The notes under the pieces are model-generated. The model was not told the DNA's origin. It did no database searches and was given only the letters and a program-made list of their open reading frames with translations. The position numbers and the translations under genes were made by a program. Shown here in pieces: positions 19,125 to 27,419 of a stretch of DNA of 36,762 nt (the stretch's first letter is position 1; every line of letters begins with the position of its first letter). This DNA is from Phycisphaerales bacterium. Its GTDB lineage: Bacteria; Planctomycetota; Phycisphaerae; Phycisphaerales; UBA1924. The stretch spans positions 1 through 36,762 of the forward strand of contig JAPKGU010000017.1 in assembly GCA_026647565.1 (NCBI GenBank). Reading direction: 5' to 3'.

Positions 19125-22100
19125 GCCGGTTCCTCCGACCGTTCGAAGAGTTGAGCCAGGTCCAGGTTTTTGCTGACCTCTGCGAAGTCCGGCGGGGTGG
19201 TGAAGGGTCGCCGAACATACCGGGGCGTGTGCGCCGTCTCTCCGTCAATCGGAACAATCGCAAGAATCCAGTTGTCGGGTTGATTGAGGCAGCAGCGAAT
19301 CTGCGTCGCGGACACCGTCACCGTGTCCCGACCGACCGCCTTCCCCTTCACTTCCAAGAAACGAAGACGACCCGGCTCGTTCGCGTCGGCCGATTCGATG
19401 TCATACCCCGGGTTAGAGTGGTCCATGACCTTCGGCACTCTCCCGAGAGCACGCTCTGCGGCTACAACGGCCGCGATCGCCAGCCGGTCGATGCGGTCGC
19501 GGTCGGCCACCGGCACCCCCGCGGGCGGGCCGCCTCCCCTCAGCACGTTCAACATTCGGCTGGGGATCACCACCGCGCCACCGATTACCACTGGTGGCGC
19601 AGGGGACAGATGGCGCTCCTGTTCGAGGAGCGCCAGACGACGCTGAAGGCGACCCTCCAGATCGTCTGCACGCTGGCGGGCCATCGTGCTGTTGATCTTG
19701 GGCGTCTGGCCCGCCTGCTCTTTGGCGAGCAGTTCCTGGGCGCGATGGTCCCAGTATGCGATCTCACGCGTGAGCCGCTGCTTGACTGCTCGCGTGGTTT
19801 TCTCGATCCGTTCGTCCCGCGACTTCCGGAGCCGTTGCAGGTGTTGAGGGACCAGATGTTCGACGGCGTATGTGAGGGCTCGCTGTTCCAGGCCCTCTGT
19901 CAACCAAGGTTTGCCAAGTTCTGTGGCGAGCAGACGGGCTTCATCCTCGGTCGCGGGCCTGTAGTCGAGGTAAGGTGCGTAGCCCGGCGAGAGCGACTGC
20001 CCGAGTTCGTCAATCTCGACGAACTCCATTTCCCGCGAGATCAGGCGGGGCTCACCCGAGCCGGACCGCACGGCGTCTCGAATGTTGTGCTCGAGGTAGA
20101 ACAGAACCCGAGGCGATTCAGTGCGATCCGAGGGGTCAATGAGAACAGCACCCCTGCGCAGCATCGATCGATTCTGTTCGAGCACCACATCGAGAACCGC
20201 GTCAAGCAGAGGATGCCCGGGACAGATGAACGCGGCAATCGGCTTGCCCTGCTGATTGATCAGTTCCTTCTCGAACGTCACGCGCTCGTACCGAGTGAGG
20301 ACGGGCGGGCCGCACCCGATCTGGCGGTCACGGTCGCGCAGCAGCCCCGGCACGCGCGTGATCTCGAATCTGCCCTTCTCTCGCTCGCTGATCTGGCCTC
20401 CGAGCCGACGAAAGGCCTCCATGAAGAAGGCCTGGATGTAGTGCGGTTGGAGACGCCGCGCCTCGGCTCGCTCCATGTCCTCACGGATTGCCTGTACTTT
20501 GCGAGCGTCGAGCGAATCGCGCGCAAGAGCGTCATGCTCCAACAGGTCACGCACATGTTTCCTGTCCGTCGCGTTGTCGATCGCCTGATCAAGCCTGGCC
20601 CGCACCTCAGGCTGATCGCCGTATCGGATGGCTTCGATCATGAGGGAGCGGAGCGACAGCGGCTTGGTGTCGCCGTTCGCTTCGGGGCCGGGCTGCATGT
20701 CGAACAGCCTTCCGAGCACATCGAACACACGCCCGCCGAGCGCCACGCGTTGGGCTTCGAGTTTCTCCAAGAGCTTGTAGTAGACATCACCCTCGCGAGT
20801 CTCCGCTGCCACCATGTTCCACAAATGGCAGACCTCGGTCTGGCCGATGCGGTGAATGCGGCCGAAGCGTTGTTCGATGCGGTTGGGATTCCACGGCAGG
20901 TCGTAGTTGACCATCAAATGAGCGCGCTGAAGGTTGATTCCCTCGCCCGCCGCGTCCGTGGCGATCAGGATCTGAATCTCCTTGTCTTGCTTGAACGACT
21001 CTTCCGCAGCGCGGCGTTGATCCCGACCCATACCTCCCTGAATGATCACGATCGCTTCGGGCTTGCCGAGGAGCGTGGCGATTCGCTCCTTCAGGTACGA
21101 CAGCGTGTCCCGGTGTTCGGTAAAGATGATGAGCTTCCGACGATGCCCGTCGGGGTCGAACATTTCAGGAGTATCCTGAAGGATCTTCGAGAGTTCATCC
21201 CACTTGCGGTCCACGCCGCTACGCCGCACCGCTAGCGACTGGGCTTCCAGGTGCACCAGGATGTCGATCTCAAGCTGCAGCTCCTCGATGGACCTCGCGG
21301 CGGTCGCATCAATGACGAGTGTTTCCTCAGCCGTCTCCAACTCCTCGCCGGGAGTCTCATCACGCTCTTCGAGGTCTTCAATGTCCTCCGCCGACATTGC
21401 TCGCGCCTTAAGTTGCTCCAGCAGGACAGACTTGCCGCCGCGTTGCAGCAGTTTCGCCTCTCGCAGGTGTGACTCCAGCCGTTCGCGTCGGCGGCGCAGG
21501 CTTTGGTAGATCGCTTCGGGAGACGATGCCAATCGACGCTGGAGCACGGTCAACGCAAAACCGACGGTGCCCTTGCGGCCATCGTTCTCCAGTTGCTCTA
21601 CGCGATTGAACTCCTCGCGCACATACTCGGTCACGTCCTTATAGAGTTGGGCCTCAGGCTGCGAGAGCTTGTATGCCGTTGTGTAGGCGCGTCGCTCTGG
21701 AAAGAGCGGTGTGCCGTCAAACTTCAACAACTGCTCCTTGACCAAGCGTCGCATCATGTCGGAGCAGTCAATCGTGTGAGCCGCGTCGCGTTGCCTGCCC
21801 TCAAACCGATCGCCGTCCAGGAGCGCCATGAACAGTTGAAAATCCTCGTCCTTGCCGTTGTGCGGCGTGGCCGTCATTAACAGGAAATGGCGACACAGGC
21901 CCGACAGAAACCGGCCGAGGTGGTATCGCTTCGTGTACTTGGCCTCGCCGCCAAAGAACGTGGCGGACATCTTGTGGGCTTCATCGACGACGACTAAGTC
22001 CCATTGCGTGAGAGCCAGTTTGCGCTGGACGTCCTCATTGCGGCTGAGCTTGTCGAGACGAGCAATGGCGAGCGGATGCTCTAAGAACCAATTGCCGCTG

Positions 22101-22672
22101 CGGGCGGCCTCAAGATTGTCGTTCGTCGCGATCTCAAACGGAAGCTGGAACTTCTGGTTCAGTTCGTCCTGCCACTGCTCGACCAGGCTGCCTGGCGCGA
22201 CGATCAGGCATCGTTCGAGGTCGGCGCGGGCGATGAGTTCCTTGATCAGGAGCCCGGCCATGATCGTCTTTCCCGCGCCCGGATCGTCTGCGAGGAGGAA
22301 CCTAAGCGGTTGACGCGAGAGCATGCTCTCGTAGACCGCGACGATTTGATGGGGGAGGGGCTGGACCAGCGACGTATGGACTGCCAAGAGCGGGTCGAAC
22401 AGTGCCGCGAGGTTGATACGGTGAGCTTCGGACACCAATCGGAACATGTCGCCCGGAGAGTCAAACGCCCAGGGACGGGTCTTCGACGACACGACGAGTC
22501 GCGGTTCGTCGGTGCGATAAAGCATCGACTCCTCGACGCGGCCATTCAGCAATCGGAAGGTCACCTGCAGCACTGTGGTGCCGTGCCAATGCGTGCTCAC
22601 GACGGTCACTGGCTCGCTAGGCACGAGACCCTGCACCGTCGCACCCGGAATGATCTCTTCAAGGCGTGCCAT
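19121..22672 (-). CDS. SNF2-family helicase fused to a DUF3883 nuclease-like domain
   Basis: A 1183-aa superfamily 2 helicase, first gene of the defence operon. Motifs: Walker A DDPGAGKT (129-136), DEAH (230-233), MTATPHNG (266-273), and the C-lobe RIEQRFGRIHRIGQ signature (motif VI). A charged helical insert follows residue 290 or so. The C-terminal about 140 residues form a DUF3883 domain related to PD-(D/E)XK nucleases: Asp1091 in NPGYDIES, Glu1107 and Lys1109 in FLEVKG, and a following TVSATQI helix start. It could translocate on and cut DNA lacking the methyl mark. Homologous helicases accompany DUF1156/DUF499 proteins in Hma and type 3 BREX systems. It begins 200 bp after the Hint gene, implying its own promoter. 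Confidence 0.92.
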   Translation of the reverse strand: MARLEEIIPGATVQGLVPSEPVTVVSTHWHGTTVLQVTFRLLNGRVEESMLYRTDEPRLVVSSKTRPWAFDSPGDMFRLVSEAHRINLAALFDPLLAVHTSLVQPLPHQIVAVYESMLSRQPLRFLLADDPGAGKTIMAGLLIKELIARADLERCLIVAPGSLVEQWQDELNQKFQLPFEIATNDNLEAARSGNWFLEHPLAIARLDKLSRNEDVQRKLALTQWDLVVVDEAHKMSATFFGGEAKYTKRYHLGRFLSGLCRHFLLMTATPHNGKDEDFQLFMALLDGDRFEGRQRDAAHTIDCSDMMRRLVKEQLLKFDGTPLFPERRAYTTAYKLSQPEAQLYKDVTEYVREEFNRVEQLENDGRKGTVGFALTVLQRRLASSPEAIYQSLRRRRERLESHLREAKLLQRGGKSVLLEQLKARAMSAEDIEDLEERDETPGEELETAEETLVIDATAARSIEELQLEIDILVHLEAQSLAVRRSGVDRKWDELSKILQDTPEMFDPDGHRRKLIIFTEHRDTLSYLKERIATLLGKPEAIVIIQGGMGRDQRRAAEESFKQDKEIQILIATDAAGEGINLQRAHLMVNYDLPWNPNRIEQRFGRIHRIGQTEVCHLWNMVAAETREGDVYYKLLEKLEAQRVALGGRVFDVLGRLFDMQPGPEANGDTKPLSLRSLMIEAIRYGDQPEVRARLDQAIDNATDRKHVRDLLEHDALARDSLDARKVQAIREDMERAEARRLQPHYIQAFFMEAFRRLGGQISEREKGRFEITRVPGLLRDRDRQIGCGPPVLTRYERVTFEKELINQQGKPIAAFICPGHPLLDAVLDVVLEQNRSMLRRGAVLIDPSDRTESPRVLFYLEHNIRDAVRSGSGEPRLISREMEFVEIDELGQSLSPGYAPYLDYRPATEDEARLLATELGKPWLTEGLEQRALTYAVEHLVPQHLQRLRKSRDERIEKTTRAVKQRLTREIAYWDHRAQELLAKEQAGQTPKINSTMARQRADDLEGRLQRRLALLEQERHLSPAPPVVIGGAVVIPSRMLNVLRGGGPPAGVPVADRDRIDRLAIAAVVAAERALGRVPKVMDHSNPGYDIESADANEPGRLRFLEVKGKAVGRDTVTVSATQIRCCLNQPDNWILAIVPIDGETAHTPRYVRRPFTTPPDFAEVSKNLDLAQLFERSEEPA

Positions 22673-22871
22673 GGGTGGAACGGTCTCAGTCGGTGGGATC
22701 GCTTCGGACGAGCCCCCTGATTGATCCCGGTCACAGGCGGCACGACATAGGGGGTACTCCAGCGCCGTATTGTACCAAAACCCGAACGGCCCTGCTTCGG
22801 CGCAATGCCCTCGTGGATAGCGTAGCGGACAAGCTCGAACCTGGCAGCGATTGGTGACGGCCGAACTGTCG
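22673..22871 (-). promoter_or_regulatory. Presumed promoter region of the defence operon
   Basis: This 199-bp gap separates the late phage genes from the helicase gene. A TACAAT hexamer (minus strand, 22774-22769), preceded by GG and 97 bases upstream of the helicase ATG, is a fair -10 match, but no good -35 stands 16-18 bases upstream. GGTAC and GTACC arms (22753-22776) flank it and could form an operator. No convincing terminator for the Hint gene is seen here. Confidence 0.35.
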
Positions 22872-24137
22872 TCAGATCGAGAACGTTCCCGTCCCGCCGC
22901 CGCTCGAACTCGATCCGCTCCCGCTGCCCGAGCCGCTGCCGGATGACGACATCGACGACCCGCTGGATTTGCCCGAGCCGGAGGACGAGCCGCTGCTGCT
23001 GGATGAGCCGCTTCCCGAGCCGGAGCCAGATCCGGACCCGCTTGAACTTGACCCTGAACCCGACGACTGCGCGGTTGCGGGCATGTCGTTGTGAACCCAA
23101 ACTCCTTCGGCGGAGAACGTGTTCGTGCCCGGGATGTGGATCGCCACGGTCCGCGTCGGCGCCTCGATGCGATCCACCGTCTCCACGAGCTCCTCGGCGA
23201 GGCGCTCGCCGATCAGGTAGTCGCCCTTCTTGATGAACTCGGCGGACGAGAAGCCCCAATCGTCGCCGCGGCGCATCAGGAACGGGTGCTCCGGCGTCGC
23301 CTTGATCCGGCGGTTGATGACCACGAACCCCGTGTGCTCACCGAGTTTGACGCTGGCCACGCGGCCGACGGTCGGGATGGTGCCGCGCATGCCCCGGTGC
23401 GAGAGCCACTGATACTGGGCGCGGTACGGCACATCTACCTCGAGGCCCGGAACCTTGATGGTGGCCACGCTGTCGCCGGGCTTGAGGTTCTCGATCGGCG
23501 TGACGCGGCCGTCGGCCAGACGGACCAGCGTGCCGAAGAGCAGGCAGTTCGATCCGCCGCCCCCTGAGCCACCGCCGCCCGACCCGCCACCGCCGGAACC
23601 CCCGCCACCGGACCCGCCACCGCCCGACCCTCCGCCTCCGGAACCGCCGCCGCCCGATCCACCACCACCGGACCCGCCACCGCCCGATCCGCCCGACCCG
23701 CCGCCTCCTGAGGACCCTCCGCCCCCGGAGGAACCGCCACCGCCGGACGAGCCTCCGCCCGAGGACCCGCCACTGCTCGCGCCAGACGACGCCCCCGAGG
23801 ATGCGCTGCTCATGCCGCTGGACCCACCTCCGCCGGAGGAACTCGCGCCGCTGCTCCCCGAACCTGACGAAGAGCCTGAGCCACTGGACGATCCGGAACC
23901 GCTCGAAGACCCCGAGCCGCTGCTCGACGACCCGCTGGAGGATGAACCGCTCGACGAGGACCCCGAAGAGGAGGATGATCCGCTGGAACTGGATGATGAC
24001 CCGCTGCTTGACGAAGACGAGGAGGAACCGCTCTCGCTCGATGCCGATGACGAGCCGCCGGAGCCTCCGCCACCGCCGCCGGTGGTCGAGGCCCAGACCG
24101 GGATGTAGAGAAAGTAACGGCGCGGTTCATCGCTCAC
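22872..24137 (-). CDS. Gly/Ser-repeat protein with an embedded Hint (intein-like) domain
   Basis: A 421-aa protein from GTG at 24137 (AAGGAGG upstream; GTGA overlap with the glycosyltransferase-like stop). A short hydrophobic head (RRYFLYIPVWAS) precedes about 175 residues of Ser runs and Gly/Ser repeats ending in nine perfect tandem GGGGS units. The Hint domain runs from Cys198 (NCLLFGT) to Asn350: block A with a GDSV turn, the TPEH motif (Thr281, His284), and a terminal VHN (His349, Asn350). The next residue is Asp, so normal splicing with a Cys/Ser/Thr acceptor is not possible, as in bacterial intein-like (BIL) domains that cleave themselves. A second Gly/Ser tail of about 70 residues follows. 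It is probably a virion or secreted adhesin-like protein; exact function unknown. Confidence 0.85.
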   Translation of the reverse strand: MSDEPRRYFLYIPVWASTTGGGGGGSGGSSSASSESGSSSSSSSSGSSSSSSGSSSSSGSSSSGSSSSGSSSSGSGSSSGSGSSSGSGSSSGSGSSGASSSGGGGSSGMSSASSGASSGASSGGSSGGGSSGGGGSSGGGGSSGGGGSGGSGGGGSGGGGSGGGGSGGGGSGGGGSGGGGSGGGGSGGGGSGGGGSNCLLFGTLVRLADGRVTPIENLKPGDSVATIKVPGLEVDVPYRAQYQWLSHRGMRGTIPTVGRVASVKLGEHTGFVVINRRIKATPEHPFLMRRGDDWGFSSAEFIKKGDYLIGERLAEELVETVDRIEAPTRTVAIHIPGTNTFSAEGVWVHNDMPATAQSSGSGSSSSGSGSGSGSGSGSSSSSGSSSGSGKSSGSSMSSSGSGSGSGSGSSSSGGGTGTFSI

Positions 24138-25021
24138 TTGTTCGCCTCCTCTTTGGCCCGATACCACCCGGCGGTGTCCACGGGCTTGCCGCACTCCGCG
24201 CCAGCCGCCGCGACCGCGTCGGCAAACTCCATCCGCTCGAACACGTTCAGTTCACTTCCGGGCGAGCAGTTGATGACCTTGAACCCGTGCAGATCGAAGT
24301 GCGGCTTGAGCGCCTCGAAGCGCTTCTGCAAGGACTCATAGAGAATGTTGTTGTGCCGGATCGCTTCCCTTGTGCGCTCCTCGCTGAATGCGTACTTGCG
24401 GTCGCCCGCCATCTTGAAGTCGCACCCGAGCAGGTACACCGTGCGGAAACCGAGGTAATGGAGCAGGTGCAGCGCGGCGAGCATGACGCTGCGCTTGCCC
24501 TTGATCCCAAGCGAATCCGTGTGCTCGCCGTCCTGGCCCCAGTTGATCGTGTCGCTCTTGAGGAATCGGCTGTGGTCGAAGTGGTCGCTGCGGCGGTAGA
24601 ACAGCACGCCGGGCATCTGTCGGACCTTGAACGCGCTGGCGCGGAACGATCCGTCGGTGTTCTGGACCCGCAGGCGTTTGTCGAAGTGCGAGACGGGCAC
24701 GATCTTCAGGATGCCCGGGTCCTTCCAGCCGGTGTCGATGAACCGGCCGGGGTCATCCACGCACGTCCACAGCGTCGGGCGGTGGAGCGACCACGCGTTG
24801 TTCACCGCCATCGTGACGATGCCGCGCCGGTTGAGCTGCGAGAGATCGATCTGGCCGAGCGACGGCCCGGAGAGCATGAGGAACGCCGACCGCCCTCGGT
24901 AGAAGTCGCAAAGGGACATGGAGTCGAAGTCGGCGGTGTAGAGCCGCACGCCCGACCGCGCGGGCTTGCGCTGCTTGAGCCCCGCTTGCAATGCCGCGAT
25001 GTCGCCGCTGTTCTCACGCAT
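24134..25021 (-). CDS. Glycosyltransferase-like protein (DUF115/GT42-like)
   Basis: A 295-aa protein with features of the DUF115 and sialyltransferase-like GT families. Residues about 44-80 hold AFLMLSGPSLGQID, the nucleotide-sugar-binding Gly-Pro-Ser-Leu loop, followed by IVTMAVNNAW. A central VYLLGCDFKM (about residue 205) matches the second family strand and Asp, and a C-terminal segment (VINCSPGSEL) is the usual Cys/Pro/Ser turn. Such proteins transfer sugars or bind CMP-type donors. It overlaps the methyltransferase gene upstream by 8 bp and the Ser-rich Hint gene downstream by 4 bp, so it may glycosylate that protein. The fold assignment is moderate; the substrate is inferred from neighbourhood only. 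Confidence 0.55.
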   Translation of the reverse strand: MRENSGDIAALQAGLKQRKPARSGVRLYTADFDSMSLCDFYRGRSAFLMLSGPSLGQIDLSQLNRRGIVTMAVNNAWSLHRPTLWTCVDDPGRFIDTGWKDPGILKIVPVSHFDKRLRVQNTDGSFRASAFKVRQMPGVLFYRRSDHFDHSRFLKSDTINWGQDGEHTDSLGIKGKRSVMLAALHLLHYLGFRTVYLLGCDFKMAGDRKYAFSEERTREAIRHNNILYESLQKRFEALKPHFDLHGFKVINCSPGSELNVFERMEFADAVAAAGAECGKPVDTAGWYRAKEEANK

Positions 25022-25589
25022 CGTTGAACACCCCTGCGATGTACTTTGGCGCGCCCTGTCCCTGGCGCACCTTGCCCACGCGGCCGATCCGCTCCAGCCA
25101 CCACCCGCGGGACCGCACCGTCGGGTGCAGCCCTTCGCCGTTGACTTTCGTCTTGCTCTCGCGCGTGCAGATCGAAAACACGAAGCGACCGCCCGGCACC
25201 GCGATACGCCGCATCTCGTCGAGCACTTCGTCCACCTCCTCGGGGAGCAGGTGTTCGAGCGCGTCGAAGGCGGTCAACACGTCGGCGATGTCCGCCGAGA
25301 GCGGGACGCGGTGCATGGGCGCCACCATGTCTGCCTCGGGGAACGCGAAGTCAACACCGAGCCCGTCGATCCCCAGCCGCCGGAGGTGCTGAATAAAGAG
25401 GTTTCGGCCGCAGCCGAAGTCCACCACAAACCGGGGCTTGAACCCCTGCACCAGCGAATAGGCGTGCTGGCCGTGGTTGCTGGAGCCGTAGCGTGTGCCG
25501 CCGAGCGCGACGTACTTGCCACGCTCGTGCTCGCGGCGGGCTTCGAGATCGACTGGTGGGGGCGGGATGTTGGGGTTGGTTTCAGACAT
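25014..25589 (-). CDS. Class I SAM-dependent methyltransferase
   Basis: A 191-aa Rossmann-fold methyltransferase. Motif I is FVVDFGCGRNLF (about residues 54-65), followed by an acidic strand end (GVDFAFPEAD). Post-I motifs are DIADVLTAFDALEHLLPEE and the helix and strand MRRIAVPGGRFVFSICT. It belongs to the Methyltransf_11/25-like group acting on small molecules, sugars or proteins rather than DNA, since no target-recognition domain is present. It overlaps the upstream tail gene by 8 bp (ATGTCTGA) and the glycosyltransferase-like gene by 8 bp. It may O-methylate a glycan or a structural protein; this is inferred from context. Confidence 0.75.
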   Translation of the reverse strand: MSETNPNIPPPPVDLEARREHERGKYVALGGTRYGSSNHGQHAYSLVQGFKPRFVVDFGCGRNLFIQHLRRLGIDGLGVDFAFPEADMVAPMHRVPLSADIADVLTAFDALEHLLPEEVDEVLDEMRRIAVPGGRFVFSICTRESKTKVNGEGLHPTVRSRGWWLERIGRVGKVRQGQGAPKYIAGVFNDA

Positions 25590-26595
25590 AGAGCCACACC
25601 GGAACGTCGAACTCCACCAGCTCGATGGCGTTGAGGGCCTGGAAGCACCACACGGTGCCGCCCTGCGTGTCGCGCTCGGCGGTCATCTGCACGGCCACAC
25701 CCTTCAGAATGGGCCGCAGGATCGGGATCGCGGCCTTCCGTGGGCAGAACCCTGCGGGGTTGAATGGCTCCAACTGCCCCGGCACGAAGTACGACCGCAC
25801 GCCGCCGAACCCGTCGGTGCCTTCCGGCTCCTGATCCGGCACGTCGCTGTGGTGGCTCTCGAAACGGTTGATGGCGTACTTGTCCGGGTCGCCCGCGGAG
25901 GTGAGCCCGTCTTCGACCTTGATGTAGCGCCCGAACGTCTCGCTCTCGGGGTCGCCATCGATCGCTGCCTCGTCCCACGGGTAGCGCCACCGAAACCGCT
26001 CGCCCGTGATCTCCGTCGCTTCGCCGAGGATGGCCACGATCTTGTCCGAGCGGGGACGCCCGATGTCCACGATGGCCCACTTCTCTCCGACGCCGTCCTC
26101 CTTCCAGAGGATGGCGGTCCCGCCCGAGCCGCCGGAGACGAGCACGCGCTCGCCGGGCTTGATGTCGGCGAAGGCGTGTTCCTCCTCCTCGACATACATT
26201 CGCACGGGTGTGACGCCGTGGATGACGCATGGCCCGATCTCGCCAGCGATGATCGGCTCACGGGCCACGACGAACCGGCCCGGGACGGTCTCTTCGTCCG
26301 GCTCGATTCCCTTCAGCGCCATGCGGTTCTGAAAGGTCTTCTCCGGCCCCTCGTCACCGGGCGGGAACAGCGGCCCGTCGATCGCCAGAACGTGGTAGCG
26401 GTCCAGGTCCGAGCCCGAGTCGTTGCGGACGGGCACGACGCCGTGTTGCCTTCCGCCGTCGCGGAGGTCGCCGGAGAAGCGGTCCTGTTGACGGCGCTTG
26501 AGGTCCAGCGCCGCATCGACGAACGCGTTGTACGCGCGCGCGGGGACGCGGAGCGGTTCGCCGGGCCGGACTTTGCGGAGGTCGTCTCCCATCAT
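25582..26595 (-). CDS. Phage tail or baseplate-region protein, family unknown
   Basis: A 337-aa soluble protein without a recognised domain. It starts with a polar segment (RKVRPGEPLRVPARAYNAFVDAA), a motif I associate with phage proteins placed after the tape measure gene. It continues as a beta-rich acidic body with Gly-Ser turns (LVSGGSGGTAILWKED) and ends WCFQALNAIELVEFDVPVWLYV. Overlaps with both neighbours (4 bp upstream, 8 bp downstream) put it firmly in the late operon. A tail-tip, baseplate or fibre-base role is likely from position. Either of two adjacent ATGs (26595 or 26592) could be the start. Confidence 0.6.
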   Translation of the reverse strand: MMGDDLRKVRPGEPLRVPARAYNAFVDAALDLKRRQQDRFSGDLRDGGRQHGVVPVRNDSGSDLDRYHVLAIDGPLFPPGDEGPEKTFQNRMALKGIEPDEETVPGRFVVAREPIIAGEIGPCVIHGVTPVRMYVEEEEHAFADIKPGERVLVSGGSGGTAILWKEDGVGEKWAIVDIGRPRSDKIVAILGEATEITGERFRWRYPWDEAAIDGDPESETFGRYIKVEDGLTSAGDPDKYAINRFESHHSDVPDQEPEGTDGFGGVRSYFVPGQLEPFNPAGFCPRKAAIPILRPILKGVAVQMTAERDTQGGTVWCFQALNAIELVEFDVPVWLYV

Positions 26596-27407
26596 TCAAG
26601 CCCCAAGCCAGCGAAACTGCCGTCGTCATAGACCCGCTCGATGTACGCCGCGATCGGGCGCTTCACGATTGCCTTCGCCGCCGTGTCCTCCTGGTCGGCG
26701 TAACGCACCCACAGGTACTCCCAGCCCTTCTTGGTGATGCCGGTGATGGGGCCGATCGTGAGGCCGGAGACGTTGGGGCTTCCCGCGAACCGGTAAGTGA
26801 TCTCCCAGTCCGCGTCCTCGCCGAGCTGCGTGCGCTTCGAGCCCGTCGCCCCAAGGAACAAGACCTCGCCCGGCTGAAAGCCCTTGAACGTGTCGCTGTT
26901 CACCTTCCCGGTGAGATTGAAGAGGATGCCCTTGTACGCGCCCGTGATCTCCTCGTCGGGCTTGTAGTGCGTCTCGGTGAAGTTGAAGACGGGGACGGTG
27001 ATGTCCACGCCCTCGACGCCGTCGGCGCTGACGCCGATCCCGCCCTTGAAGTCCGGCGCAGCCCCGACGCCCGGAGCGGGATAGCGATGAATGGTCGCCA
27101 GCGACTGCGTGATGTGCTGCGTGCCGCCGCCGGTGTCGAACGAGTACACCGCCTCGCCACCGGGAGAGACGCTGCCCGAGGACTGGCCGTATCGGGCTGT
27201 GCCCTCCCAGAGGTCGGGGCCGAGGGGTTCGATCGAGACGGTCTGGCGCGGCAACCCGGCGTAGATGTCGGGGGCCTCATCCTCCAGCGCGTCGCGGGCG
27301 GCGATGTCATCATCGGTGCCGAGAACGATGTACGCCAGCTCGGCCGAGGGGTTCTGCCCCTTGGTGAGCCGCCGCGAATCGAACTTCTCACGCACCTCGA
27401 TCGGCAC
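26592..27407 (-). CDS. Phage tail-associated structural protein, family unknown
   Basis: A 271-aa protein from GTG at 27407, with GGAGTG just upstream. It is beta-rich, with many Gly/Thr/Tyr residues and segments such as TARYGQSSGSVSPGGE and DWEITYRFAGSPN. It ends ERVYDDGSFAGLGLE. The body (FKGFQPGEVLFLGATGSKR, then KGWEYLWVRYADQED) recurs in proteins encoded just after tape measure genes in siphophage-like prophages. A distal tail or hub-type role is inferred from order (tape measure, this protein, tail-tip proteins). It follows the tape measure stop by 12 bp and overlaps the next gene by 4 bp. Confidence 0.6.
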   Translation of the reverse strand: MPIEVREKFDSRRLTKGQNPSAELAYIVLGTDDDIAARDALEDEAPDIYAGLPRQTVSIEPLGPDLWEGTARYGQSSGSVSPGGEAVYSFDTGGGTQHITQSLATIHRYPAPGVGAAPDFKGGIGVSADGVEGVDITVPVFNFTETHYKPDEEITGAYKGILFNLTGKVNSDTFKGFQPGEVLFLGATGSKRTQLGEDADWEITYRFAGSPNVSGLTIGPITGITKKGWEYLWVRYADQEDTAAKAIVKRPIAAYIERVYDDGSFAGLGLE

Positions 27408-27419
27408 TCGTCACTCCAT

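Noticed and set aside
19103-21235. Long plus-strand open frame of 710 codons
   Set aside because: Antisense to the helicase gene, whose motifs are complete; no coherent domain in the antisense translation.
23550-23700. Tandem DNA repeats that could suggest a CRISPR-like or minisatellite array
   Set aside because: The 15-bp units encode GGGGS in frame with varied codons; there are no spacers and the frame is intact, so this is a protein repeat.
23455-24108. Plus-strand Pro/Glu/Asp-rich open frame
   Set aside because: It is the antisense translation of the Gly/Ser repeats and merely mirrors their codon bias.
22872-24137. Calling the Hint domain a true splicing intein
   Set aside because: The residue after the terminal His-Asn is Asp, not Cys, Ser or Thr, and the flanks are low-complexity repeats and not two halves of a known protein.
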